A stretch of DNA of 64,000 nt from Taibaiella sp. GTDB taxonomy: Bacteria; Bacteroidota; Bacteroidia; Chitinophagales; Chitinophagaceae. The position numbers and the translations under genes were made by a program. The stretch covers positions 1-64,000 of the forward strand of contig JAHBTQ010000004.1 in assembly GCA_019638495.1 (NCBI GenBank). Reading direction: 5' to 3'. The notes beneath the pieces are model-generated. The model had not been told where the DNA came from and searched no databases. It saw only the letters and a program-made list of their open reading frames with translations. Each line of letters begins with the position of its first letter. Position 1 is the stretch's first letter. Shown here piece after piece: positions 44,249 to 52,112 of this stretch.

Positions 44249-44256
44249 TATATTTG
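44249..44256 (+). promoter_or_regulatory. -7 promoter element of the TPR-HTH regulator
   Basis: TATATTTG matches TAnnTTTG and ends five bases before the ATG at 44262, implying a leaderless transcript. A TTTG lies at 44229-44232, but the 16-base spacing is short. Confidence 0.5.
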
Positions 44257-44261
44257 GCCTC

Positions 44262-45953
44262 ATGCGGCATACTACGAGGATACTTGCATTTTTGATGTTC
44301 CTCTCCCCGGTAATACATGCACAGCCGGACTCAGTGTTTCATGCAAGTTTCGCAAAACGATGGAATTATGTTCGCTCAATTGGCGATTCATTGTGCGCTT
44401 CGAATGATAAAAAGGCTTTCTTTTTCCACCTGGACGAGCTCATAGAAAATGCAAAAAAACATGACGACCCTGCGTTAGCTTTTCAGCTCAATTGTCTTAG
44501 ATACTGGTTACAAGAATCAATTTCTGTATCCAACTACAAAAAGGAGATTGCTTATTTAAGCGATGGAATTAGAAAGGGATATGAGTATGAAGCTACCGAT
44601 GGACTCTTTAATATTTCCTTATGGCTTTGGGACCTGGGAATGCAAACAGAAGCAGTAGAAACCGCGCTATCGGCTTACAATATCTACAAAGGCTCAAACC
44701 CGGTGGACTTTCCACCACTCACCAAGTACCAGCATCAACTTGCAATACAATATTTCGACTTCAATAAGTATGATAGAGCCAAACAACTGCTCTTAGAATT
44801 GACCACTGGAAATGCTGACTCTGCCTATGTGGCGCTCGGCTCGTTCACCAACACCCTTGCTCTGATCTATAGGGAAGAGAAAAAGTACGATTCGGCGATA
44901 TGCTATCTAAGGCTACTTTACGATGACAAACTAAATTTGGTTGGTCCGGACGTCAGGACCATGGCCGCCGGCAATATTGGACGGACCTATCTGATCATCG
45001 ACGAATATGATAGCGCGTTGAAGTGGCTGAACTATGAGCTAAAGGTGAACCGGAGCGATAAGAATAAGAAAAGACAGGTCTTCAGTTCATATGTAGCCAT
45101 CGCCGGCGCACACCTCAAGAAAGGCGATGTCAAAGCTGCGCTAACTTATATTGATTCCGCCAATCAGTACAAAACCCCTCAATGCAGGCTCAATCACATC
45201 AAAGCCTACTATCAAACGGCTGCACAAATATTGAATGCTTCCGGGAAACCCGGCAAAGCGCTGGCGTACATGGACTCAGTTTTGCTGTTCACGGACAGCA
45301 TTGCAAAGCAGACTGACCTTACAAAACTTCAGAATGCCGAGAACAAAATAGCCCGCGCCAGGAACGAAGCTGAGATTATGAGCCTCGAATACGCGCGCGA
45401 TAAAAGTCTTTGGATACGCAACTTTGCCATCGCTCTGATTGTTTTCGTAGCTATAGTTACTATACTACTCATAAACCGCAGCCGCATGCGTCATAAAGAA
45501 AGGGAACTACGGCTGGAAAATGAGAAAAACACGGCGGAAAATGAGTTGGCACACTTCACGCTGAAATTGTCAGAACGCAACCAACGCCTTACCGAACTTG
45601 AAGAAGAAATACGTGAGCTAGGTAATGAGCAGGAAATAACCGCCAAAAATGAAATAATAAATGAACTACGCCAGTCTACCATCCTCACTGATGAGGAGTG
45701 GGATAAATTCAGGGTCCTTTTTGAGAAAGTACATAGCGGCTACATTCAAAAAGTCAAAGATACCTATGACGACCTAACACCGGCAGAGCTCAGGTATATT
45801 ACCCTTACCAAACTGGGTATGACCAACAAAGAGATGGCAAATGTGCTTGGTATCAGCACCAATACCGTAAGAAACTACAAGTTTCGACTTCGTAAGAAAT
45901 TCGATTTGCCCGAGGAAGAGGACCTCGATAAGATGATAAGAGGTATCAAATAG
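44262..45953 (+). CDS. Membrane-anchored TPR regulator with LuxR-type HTH
   Basis: The 563-residue protein has a signal peptide (ending PVIHAQ), a periplasmic TPR-like helical repeat region (about residues 60-370), one transmembrane helix (about 386-403, NFAIALIVFVAIVTILLI), a cytoplasmic coiled coil rich in Glu and Arg (about 405-470) and a C-terminal helix-turn-helix (about 505-560: LTPAELRYITLTKLGMTNKE, MANVLGISTNTVRNYKFRLR). The GxSTNTVRNYKFRLRKK motif is LuxR/FixJ-like. This architecture is common in Bacteroidota and would carry an envelope signal to DNA directly. It sits 164 bases upstream of the small membrane protein that opens the fatty-acid synthase operon, so that operon is a possible target; the sequence does not prove it. 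Confidence 0.88.
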   Translation: MRHTTRILAFLMFLSPVIHAQPDSVFHASFAKRWNYVRSIGDSLCASNDKKAFFFHLDELIENAKKHDDPALAFQLNCLRYWLQESISVSNYKKEIAYLSDGIRKGYEYEATDGLFNISLWLWDLGMQTEAVETALSAYNIYKGSNPVDFPPLTKYQHQLAIQYFDFNKYDRAKQLLLELTTGNADSAYVALGSFTNTLALIYREEKKYDSAICYLRLLYDDKLNLVGPDVRTMAAGNIGRTYLIIDEYDSALKWLNYELKVNRSDKNKKRQVFSSYVAIAGAHLKKGDVKAALTYIDSANQYKTPQCRLNHIKAYYQTAAQILNASGKPGKALAYMDSVLLFTDSIAKQTDLTKLQNAENKIARARNEAEIMSLEYARDKSLWIRNFAIALIVFVAIVTILLINRSRMRHKERELRLENEKNTAENELAHFTLKLSERNQRLTELEEEIRELGNEQEITAKNEIINELRQSTILTDEEWDKFRVLFEKVHSGYIQKVKDTYDDLTPAELRYITLTKLGMTNKEMANVLGISTNTVRNYKFRLRKKFDLPEEEDLDKMIRGIK

Positions 45954-46079
45954 CCCTGTCACGCCCAAATTTCCTCCGCACCTCATTGCCCGTGCGGCAT
46001 CCAGTATTAGATAATTGGTTGAATATCAACACTGAGACGTTTTTTAAACGCCTCACAAACGGTTTTCAGATGCAAAATA

Positions 46080-46112
46080 TTTGCATACCGGATACCCACG
46101 GGTATACTTTTG
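46080..46112 (+). promoter_or_regulatory. Promoter of the acyl-chain synthase operon
   Basis: TTTG (46080-46083) and TACTTTTG (46105-46112), 21 bases apart, match the Bacteroidota promoter well. The -7 element ends four bases before the ATG at 46117, so the message may begin at the start codon. Confidence 0.7.
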
Positions 46113-46116
46113 CCCC

Positions 46117-46302
46117 ATGTCGAAAATGAGTGAATTCGGCCCCCGGGGAAAAGACAAACAGATAATGTTCGTGGTGATAAGCGTCCTTATTTCCATCATA
46201 GTCATTATGCTCTTGTGGAGGTATTACGACACCCGGATGGCCGAGATGGAGCAAAAAGTAGACATCAACCAGAGAATCCCCGCAGCTGAAACCACTGAAT
46301 AA
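46117..46302 (+). CDS. Small single-pass membrane protein
   Basis: The 61-residue protein begins MSKMSEFGPRGKDKQIMFVV and has one hydrophobic helix (about residues 18-37) followed by YYDTRMAEMEQKVDINQR, so it would be a small membrane protein. A GPRGKDKQ stretch before the helix is positively charged, which favours an N-in topology. No family is recognised. The ATG at 46117 lies directly behind a good promoter. It is the first gene of the operon for acyl-chain synthesis, 46 bases before the acyltransferase gene. It may be unrelated in function or may anchor one of the following enzymes; the sequence gives no further clue. Confidence 0.6.
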   Translation: MSKMSEFGPRGKDKQIMFVVISVLISIIVIMLLWRYYDTRMAEMEQKVDINQRIPAAETTE

Positions 46303-46348
46303 GAGGATGAGCTACTTTGAAAAAATGCCCTTAATAAACTTCTAACCA

Positions 46349-47032
46349 ATGACACAACTAATAATAGGATTATTACTAAGGGGACTCTGTCGGATAAACG
46401 GACTGCGGCTATCTGTTGCAGAAACTGACGAGGACCTATTAGCCGCAGATACGTTCCGGCAGAACATATATACCCAATACTACGCGATGGACAAGTTGCA
46501 GGTGACACCGGAACTAGTTCGGCCGAAAGGACTCGCAAAGTGCCTGTGCCTGAAAAAAGGTGACCAAATTGTAGGGACAGTTGCGCTGATAGACCTAACC
46601 AGCGCATCATCATATGCTGCAGCTGTATTTGATGGCAGTACACTCAACTATGATCCCGCAAAAACATATGAATTTACCCGGCTGACCCTGGACCGGAATC
46701 ATCAGCGAAGCGACCATATCTATTTCCTGCTCCTGGTGTTCGCATGTTACAGGGAAACACTTAGAAATGGTCGGTCACAGTGGCTCGCTTGTTCCCACAA
46801 AAGAGTGATAAGGCAGATCCACAACTTTGGTGGCAAGACCCAAATATTGGCAAAAGCACAAAAGTTTGCGACAGACGGGAGCTACCAGGCAATATATTGG
46901 AGTAATCTTAAACTTGACGAGCGCACCTTGCGCGATTACCGCGCCTACCTGGTACTCTGCGACAAAAGCATGCTAAAAAGAGCTGTCAAAAAATTCCTGA
47001 AACGAAAACTAATGAAGCTCAAATGGAACTAA
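46349..47032 (+). CDS. GNAT-fold N-acyltransferase, FeeM/LuxI-like
   Basis: The 227-residue protein looks like the LuxI/N-acyl amino acid synthase branch of the GNAT fold: an N-terminal helix with FRQNIYTQYY, a strand CLCLKKGDQIVGTVALIDLT, then YEFTRLTLDRNHQRS (matching the E-x-x-R-x-x-x-x of LuxI and FeeM) and the helix segment FLLLVFACYRETLRNGRSQW before LACSHKRVIRQIHNFGGKTQ. These enzymes take acyl chains from acyl-ACP and join them to an amine, giving N-acyl amino acids or acyl-homoserine lactones. The C-terminal tail is very basic (KKFLKRKLMKLKWN). The gene overlaps the next by 10 bases and opens a run of fatty-acid synthase genes including an ACP, which supports acyl-ACP as donor. The amine acceptor is unknown. 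Confidence 0.72.
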   Translation: MTQLIIGLLLRGLCRINGLRLSVAETDEDLLAADTFRQNIYTQYYAMDKLQVTPELVRPKGLAKCLCLKKGDQIVGTVALIDLTSASSYAAAVFDGSTLNYDPAKTYEFTRLTLDRNHQRSDHIYFLLLVFACYRETLRNGRSQWLACSHKRVIRQIHNFGGKTQILAKAQKFATDGSYQAIYWSNLKLDERTLRDYRAYLVLCDKSMLKRAVKKFLKRKLMKLKWN

Positions 47033-47766
47033 GAAAGATGCTCATTACGGGTGCCAGTCGGGGTATTGGGCGTGCTTTAGCGTGCAAACTCGCTGATTGC
47101 GGCGAGTATCGCCTGGTGCTACATGCCGCGTCACAAGCAAGCCTGGCCGTTACTGAGTCGATGCTGCCCCAGGGATGCCAGTATGATGTAATGGTTTGTG
47201 ACTTTACGGACCAGGTTGCCACCCATCAGTTCATTAAGGACCTAAAGAGCAGACACCCTGACGTGTATGGCATCATTTCAAATGCAGGTATAAACAGAGA
47301 CAAGCCACTAATCTACCAGCCGACCGAAGACATCGACGATCTATTGAATGTGAATCTCCGAGTACCAGTGCTATTGGCAAAAATGGCAATGAAAGTGTTT
47401 TCTAAACGGAGCGAAGGGGTATTCATCGCAATGGCATCGTGTGTGGCAGAAACCGGCAATGCCTTCCAGGCGGTTTATGCTGCTACCAAGGCTGCGAATA
47501 ATGCCCTGTGCAAGTCGCTGGCACGTGAAGCAGGAGTGATGCAGCCAGGCTGCAATACACGCTTCGTTAGCGTATCGCCGGGCTTTATAGAAACAGACAT
47601 GACCGGGCAACTGGCAAATGACACCAAGGCCAAGTACCTGCAACAGATACCCTCGGGTAGATTTGGCACGGCAGAGGACGTTGCCGCCGCAATTAAGTTT
47701 TTACTGAGCGACGAAGCGAGTTACATAAATGGTACGGAATTCAAAATAAACGGAGGTCTCGTATGA
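47023..47766 (+). CDS. FabG-like 3-oxoacyl-ACP reductase (SDR)
   Basis: The 247-residue protein is a short-chain dehydrogenase with the NADP(H) loop GASRGIG (residues 10-16), the NAG motif at 87-89, Asn110, and the catalytic set Ser139, Tyr152 and Lys156 (VYAATKAA). SVSPGFIETDMT and the C-terminal GTEFKINGGL also match FabG. It would reduce 3-ketoacyl-ACP to 3-hydroxyacyl-ACP in the elongation cycle. The start overlaps the acyltransferase gene by 10 bases and its end overlaps the next gene by 4, so translation of the three is likely coupled. Confidence 0.92.
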   Translation: MELRKMLITGASRGIGRALACKLADCGEYRLVLHAASQASLAVTESMLPQGCQYDVMVCDFTDQVATHQFIKDLKSRHPDVYGIISNAGINRDKPLIYQPTEDIDDLLNVNLRVPVLLAKMAMKVFSKRSEGVFIAMASCVAETGNAFQAVYAATKAANNALCKSLAREAGVMQPGCNTRFVSVSPGFIETDMTGQLANDTKAKYLQQIPSGRFGTAEDVAAAIKFLLSDEASYINGTEFKINGGLV

Positions 47767-48455
47767 GCACAATACCTACAGAAAAAGACTATCGGAACAG
47801 GAGCGTGGTGTACCTGGACAAACAGGACATTGAGGATATATCACAGAAAATGCACCCGATGCAAAAATGGCATGTTGAACAACATGAGGATTTAACCTTG
47901 GATGATTGTTTTGCGCTTCCGCTACCCTACCTACGCGGCTTTGACAATGCTTTTCTCTCCTATGACAAAACGGGCATTCATGGAAAGGGGCATGCCTCCG
48001 CAACACTTGCAATATCCCAAAATGATCCCTGGTTCTTCTGTCATTTCGTTGGCGACCCGGTGATGCCAGGCTCTCAGGGACAGGATATTATTTTCCAACT
48101 GGCGGCGTTGTGGGCTACTGCCAGGTGCGAGATGACCGGCAGGCCGCGAGCACTGGAGGGCAACTTCAATTTTCACGGGCAGATATTGCCGACTTCAAAA
48201 TCGGTGCATTACCGCGTAGATATAGTTCGTAGCCTAAAAAAGAAAAATCTTCTGCTGTTCGAAGGCACAATAGCCGTTGACTCCGTAGAAAACGTGATCT
48301 ACGAATTCAGCGACTGCAAGATCGGCTTTTTCACCCGGGAAGAACTAGGCATAATGCAGCCGGCAAAAGAATACTACAAGCCAGACTGGGAGCAGATAAA
48401 ACAATCCCTTTCTCATTCGGTGGACCAATCAAAAGACTACTATGACAGAACTTGA
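47763..48455 (+). CDS. FabA-like 3-hydroxyacyl-ACP dehydratase
   Basis: The 230-residue protein contains the FabA core FFCHFVGDPVMPGSQGQD, with catalytic His94 and Asp108 spaced by 14 residues as in FabA (His70/Asp84), then the central-helix segment IIFQLAALWATA. The N-terminal about 60 residues are longer than in FabA. FabA dehydrates 3-hydroxyacyl-ACP and in some bacteria also isomerises the double bond; the related domains of polyunsaturated fatty-acid synthases carry the same motif. Thus it may introduce a double bond into the product. It overlaps its neighbours by 4 and 14 bases. Confidence 0.9.
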   Translation: MSTIPTEKDYRNRSVVYLDKQDIEDISQKMHPMQKWHVEQHEDLTLDDCFALPLPYLRGFDNAFLSYDKTGIHGKGHASATLAISQNDPWFFCHFVGDPVMPGSQGQDIIFQLAALWATARCEMTGRPRALEGNFNFHGQILPTSKSVHYRVDIVRSLKKKNLLLFEGTIAVDSVENVIYEFSDCKIGFFTREELGIMQPAKEYYKPDWEQIKQSLSHSVDQSKDYYDRT

Positions 48456-49005
48456 AAAAAAGGGCTGGGTGAATACGGCTCCCGGTGAAATATTGGTACA
48501 CGGCCCCAGCAAAATCTACATAGACAGATACTGGTGGTTTGAACCGGAAGAAGGATTGATAAGCTCCTACAAGGTGCAACCGAAGGATGTAGCCGACCAT
48601 TTTGATGTGTTTCGCGGTGTGGACATCATAGAGTCAGCAGGGCAAACAGGCGTGTCAGCATGTGCCATAAGGGAAAGTGTGAAACAGGAAAAAAGCATCG
48701 ACGAACTAAAAAAACACTTCAGGATCGCGTTCCTCGGAATGGGAGAGGCCAGGTTTCACGGATTTGTACGGGTGCATGAAACCCTGGTGAGTATCTGCAG
48801 CATCAATCGCTACAAATTCAGGCAAATGCATGTGTCGTGCAAGGTGTACAAAGTACCGGCCGACAAAGACGTTGCAGCGTCGCTGAGCGAACTAAAACAA
48901 AATAAAATAGTGGACATAAAACTACCGGCAGAATATGAGCTGGTAGCGGAATTAAGTGACATCATAGGCAGGGCTGTGCCCATCAATAAAATCTACACAA
49001 ACTAA
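48442..49005 (+). CDS. Divergent hotdog-fold dehydratase-like protein
   Basis: The 187-residue protein has a hotdog-like pattern in the segment ADHFDVFRGVDIIESAGQTG (about 51-70). FabZ has His-Phe-Pro-Gly-x-Pro-x-x-Pro-Gly-Val-x-x-x-Glu there; His53 and Glu64 remain, but the distance is 11 rather than 14 and the PGxPxxPG loop is lost. FRIAFLGMGEARFHGFVRVH and KFRQMHVSCKVYKV follow as beta strands. Its role may be a second dehydratase, a thioesterase-like or a non-catalytic partner of the FabA-like protein. The 14-base overlap with the FabA-like gene points to a complex. Catalysis is uncertain because of the lost loop. Confidence 0.7.
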   Translation: MTELEKKGWVNTAPGEILVHGPSKIYIDRYWWFEPEEGLISSYKVQPKDVADHFDVFRGVDIIESAGQTGVSACAIRESVKQEKSIDELKKHFRIAFLGMGEARFHGFVRVHETLVSICSINRYKFRQMHVSCKVYKVPADKDVAASLSELKQNKIVDIKLPAEYELVAELSDIIGRAVPINKIYTN

Positions 49006-49010
49006 AAAAA

Positions 49011-49277
49011 ATGACCATGACACGACAAGACGTACTAGATGGAATCGTAAGGATCCTAAAAGAGGTAAAGACCGTAGACCAGGAAGCATTGAAGAACATC
49101 AGCGAAGACTCAGACTTCATCGCCGACCTCGGGCTGCCATCCACGGAGATGATCAACATCATAGCAAAAGCAGAGGATGAGTTTCAACTGGAGTTTGACG
49201 ATGACGACGTGGACGCACTAGACTCAAAAGTAAGTGAGACAATAGATCTTGTAATGCGCACTCAACAAAAGAAGTAA
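49011..49277 (+). CDS. Acyl carrier protein
   Basis: The 88-residue acidic protein has the ACP four-helix pattern and the phosphopantetheine Ser44 in FIADLGLPSTEMINIIAKAE. The usual DSL motif reads PST here, so the residue after the conserved Leu-Pro is the Ser that gets modified. It would hold the growing chain for the enzymes of this operon; the AcpS-like protein at 51430 may activate it. ATG 49011 is followed by another at 49017 (MTRQDV), either of which could be used. Its TAA overlaps the ATG of the ketosynthase gene by one base. Confidence 0.93.
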   Translation: MTMTRQDVLDGIVRILKEVKTVDQEALKNISEDSDFIADLGLPSTEMINIIAKAEDEFQLEFDDDDVDALDSKVSETIDLVMRTQQKK

Positions 49278-50623
49278 TGAACAGAAATGTTGCAATCGTT
49301 GGCATGGCAGGCATTTTCCCCACTTGTGCCTCTCTTACTGAATTTGGCGATAAGCTATTCGCGAACGAAAGCTTGATTAGGCCCTGGGGGGAAGCGGTCG
49401 CACTGGGCAAACAGGTAAGATCGAGCGTGAGTGGATATACTACACTTGAGGAGGCGGGCCTGTCTGCCCAATGGTCAAAGAGCTTGCCCGGATATCCCGA
49501 TATGTACTTTGATGTAAGGGAACGAATACCTTATCAATATATGGCCACAGCAGATATCGGCAGTATATGGGCCATGCTGTCAAGCATGGAAACAGTGGAA
49601 ATGAGCGGATGGCAAAAGAAGGAAGTGGAATCTGAGCGCACCGGCATTTCGATAGGATCAGGCGGCGGTGGTCATTCGGTATTGCGGCCCGCCTGGAATA
49701 GTTTCTTTAATGAAGGCAAAAAAAGCAGGAATATCGGCTCACACGGTGTTGACAGAGCGATGGTCTATCGTGACACGGCAAATGTTGCCTGTCTGCTAAA
49801 GACCCAAGGCATATGCGAATCACTAGGTTCCGCGTGTGCCACCGGCCTAAGCAACATCGGGTATGCATACCGTATGATCAGGTTCGGATTGCAGGACCGT
49901 ATGCTGGCCGGCGGCGTGGAAGGGACGTCTATCGAAACCTTCGTAGGTTTTGACGCGATGTCTGTGCTAAGCAGGGGATATGAACCGGGAAAAAGTTCGC
50001 GCCCATTCAGCAAAGACCGTAACGGCTTTGTATGCTCATTTGGTGGTGCAGTGCTGGCACTTGAAGAATTGGAACGGGCAAAGGCAAGGGGTGCCAACAT
50101 CATAGCTGTGATAGATGGCTATCACAACAATGCAGATGGCGATGGCGACATGTTTGCACCATCTTACGACGGGCAAAAACGGCTGTGGCGCGGATTGAAA
50201 GCTCAGGTGCCCGGATTAAAGCCGGATGTAGTAAAAGCGCACGGCACATCCACACCGGCGGGCGACAGCATAGAGCTATTCAGCATCGCATCAGAATTGG
50301 GAGAAACGGGTTACCACATCTCAGCGCCCAAGTCGCAATTTGGCCACATGCTGGGGGCCGCCGGTGCGGTGGAACTAGTAGCCAGCCTGCTGATGCTGCA
50401 ACGGCAAACGGTATCGCCTTGCCTGAACTCTGAGGAACTAAGCTCAGAAAAAGAATGGGTGCAGGAGCAGGAACATTGGGCGGGCACTATGGAGCCCATT
50501 GCTGCCTTTCGTGACCTGCTGCCAACACACGCAGTAAAAAAGGAAATCAACCAGGTAGTATCTCTTAACTATGGCTTTGGCGGTACCAACGCCGCTATCA
50601 GTATTTCAAGATATGGAGCATAA
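49277..50623 (+). CDS. Beta-ketoacyl-ACP synthase (KAS I/II type)
   Basis: The 448-residue protein is a condensing enzyme of FabB/FabF type with the triad Cys187 (LGSACATGLSNIGYAY), His322 (KAHGTSTPAGD) and His357 (QFGHMLGAAGAVEL), and the C-terminal NYGFGGTNAA loop. It would condense malonyl-ACP with the growing acyl chain. A glycine-rich GSGGGGHSVLRPAW (127-140) resembles the active-site gate of this family. With KR, DH, ER and ACP beside it the operon can in principle perform complete two-carbon cycles, needing only malonyl-ACP and a starter from housekeeping enzymes. The FabI-like gene overlaps its end by 11 bases. Confidence 0.93.
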   Translation: MNRNVAIVGMAGIFPTCASLTEFGDKLFANESLIRPWGEAVALGKQVRSSVSGYTTLEEAGLSAQWSKSLPGYPDMYFDVRERIPYQYMATADIGSIWAMLSSMETVEMSGWQKKEVESERTGISIGSGGGGHSVLRPAWNSFFNEGKKSRNIGSHGVDRAMVYRDTANVACLLKTQGICESLGSACATGLSNIGYAYRMIRFGLQDRMLAGGVEGTSIETFVGFDAMSVLSRGYEPGKSSRPFSKDRNGFVCSFGGAVLALEELERAKARGANIIAVIDGYHNNADGDGDMFAPSYDGQKRLWRGLKAQVPGLKPDVVKAHGTSTPAGDSIELFSIASELGETGYHISAPKSQFGHMLGAAGAVELVASLLMLQRQTVSPCLNSEELSSEKEWVQEQEHWAGTMEPIAAFRDLLPTHAVKKEINQVVSLNYGFGGTNAAISISRYGA

Positions 50624-51407
50624 GAAAACAGCGTTAATAACCGGCGTGCGCAACGAGCGCAGCATAGCATTTGCCATTGCACAAAAGCTGCATGAGCAGG
50701 GTTACAACCTTGCTATCAGCTACACTGCAGACACAAAGGACGATGTGCTGTACCAACTGCAAAAGAATGGCATGCAAAACGTAGTGGCCGGCGAGGTGGA
50801 CATTCGTAACGAACAGCAGATACAGAACTTCTGCAGAGAGGCAACAAACCACTTTGGCGCAATAGACTGCGTGCTGCACGCCGTGGCCTATGGTAGTGCA
50901 AAAGTGTTGTGCACAAAAGCTCCGTTCAGTGACGAGGAAGCAACAGGCTATATCGATATTCCGCTCAATGAACTGGAGGAAGCGATAGACATCGGTGCGT
51001 ACTCGCTGCTGCGCCTCACGCGTGCTGTACTGCCGCACCTGGGTAGCAATGCTTCTATCCTTACTACCACCTATAATGCCTCGCAACGTGTGCTGCCTGC
51101 CTATGCGGGTATGGGTATGGTAAAGGCCTGCCTGGAAAACTGCATGAAATACCTGGCATGGAGCCTGGGCGAGCAGGGTCACCGGGTCAATGCACTCTCC
51201 CCCGGCCTGCTCATGACCACATCGGCAGCGGGCATAAAGGGTGTGCGCACCATGCGTAAACAATCGGCAGAAGCATCTCCTCTGGGCAATATCAGCCTGA
51301 AGGACGTGGCGGAAGCAGCTGCCTACTATTTCTCAGATGCGTCGCAAAAAGTGACCGGCAATATCCACTATATAGATGGTGGACTAAATATAATGGGAAG
51401 TGCATAA
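50613..51407 (+). CDS. FabI-like enoyl-ACP reductase
   Basis: The 264-residue protein starts at ATG 50613 (MEHKKTALITGVRNERSIAF), overlapping the ketosynthase by 11 bases; the longer frame from 50571 adds unrelated residues. It has the FabI-type NAD site GVRNERSIAFAIA, and the catalytic pair Tyr164-x6-Lys171 with Tyr154 (TTTYNASQRVLPAYAGMGMV), matching FabI. It would reduce enoyl-ACP. A FabI-like gene outside the main fatty-acid pathway implies that at least some double bonds in the product are removed. It is the probable second enoyl reductase of the cell; the housekeeping copy is not in this window. Confidence 0.9.
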   Translation: MEHKKTALITGVRNERSIAFAIAQKLHEQGYNLAISYTADTKDDVLYQLQKNGMQNVVAGEVDIRNEQQIQNFCREATNHFGAIDCVLHAVAYGSAKVLCTKAPFSDEEATGYIDIPLNELEEAIDIGAYSLLRLTRAVLPHLGSNASILTTTYNASQRVLPAYAGMGMVKACLENCMKYLAWSLGEQGHRVNALSPGLLMTTSAAGIKGVRTMRKQSAEASPLGNISLKDVAEAAAYYFSDASQKVTGNIHYIDGGLNIMGSA

Positions 51408-51429
51408 CAGCCCCTAAAACCAACATGCT

Positions 51430-51801
51430 ATGAATATGAAACTAGGCAACGATGTTATCTTCCTTCCGGCGTTCAGAGAGTTTCTGAACGCCGGGTTTAT
51501 CCGCAGGGTTTACCGGCAGGAAGAAATTGATTATTGTGAGCAATTCACCGATCCTGTGCTGCATTATGCCTCCACCTTTGCGGCCAAGGAGGCGGTGTAC
51601 AAAGCCGTGAAACAGTGGGACAGCGCAACACTGCTGCCCTGGAAAAAGATACTCATCACCCGAAATAAGATCGCAGGTCAGCCCAGTGTGCAGCTACTTG
51701 CAGACATACCCGGTTCTATGGACTTTTCTCTGAGCATCACACACGATAAAGACTATGTGTGGGCTGCTACTGTGTGTGCGAGGACCGAGGTCGCTATATA
51801 G
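51430..51801 (+). CDS. Holo-ACP synthase (AcpS-like phosphopantetheinyl transferase)
   Basis: The 123-residue protein has AcpS signatures: GNDVIFLPAF (Asp8 as Mg ligand), RQEEIDYCEQF, the FAAKEAVYKAV motif with Glu54, and SITHDKDYVWAATV. It transfers the phosphopantetheine arm of CoA to the Ser of ACPs. It lies 22 bases after the FabI-like gene and is the last gene of the operon. A second, housekeeping AcpS is expected elsewhere, so this one may be dedicated to the local ACP. The start ATG at 51430 has a second Met two codons later. Confidence 0.92.
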   Translation: MNMKLGNDVIFLPAFREFLNAGFIRRVYRQEEIDYCEQFTDPVLHYASTFAAKEAVYKAVKQWDSATLLPWKKILITRNKIAGQPSVQLLADIPGSMDFSLSITHDKDYVWAATVCARTEVAI

Positions 51802-51907
51802 ATTAGGGCACAGGATTCGCATCTGCGGGATAAACTGTTGATTTTGAATCAGTAACGATTCTATTCACTTCCCCGCCTTCGCGCTCGCTCATTCGGGCAG
51901 GCGGTTT

Positions 51908-52112
51908 GCTTTCGCCACGGCGAACACGGTCCGGTTTACTTCCGCTCTGCTTTCGCCACGGCGAACACGGTCCGTTTTACTTCCGCTCTGCTTTCGCCAC
52001 GGCGAACACAGTCCGTTTTACGTCCGCTCTGCTTTCGCCACGGCGAACACAGTCCGTTTTACTTCCGCTCTGCTTTCGCCACGGCGAACACGGTCCGTTT
52101 TACTTCCGCTCT
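51908..52112 (+). repeat. Five 41-bp tandem repeats
   Basis: The unit starts GCTTTCGCCACGGCGAACAC and ends TTTACTTCCGCTCT; copies begin at 51908, 51949, 51990, 52031 and 52072 with a few base changes. Each contains the inverted repeat TTCGCC-AC-GGCGAA. No intervening unique spacers are present, so it is not CRISPR. Confidence 0.9.

Noticed and set aside
46349..51801. Operon as an aryl-polyene or flexirubin pigment cluster
   Set aside because: No ammonia-lyase, aromatic CoA ligase, glycosyltransferase or transport genes are present, and a FabI-like reductase would remove the double bonds a polyene needs.
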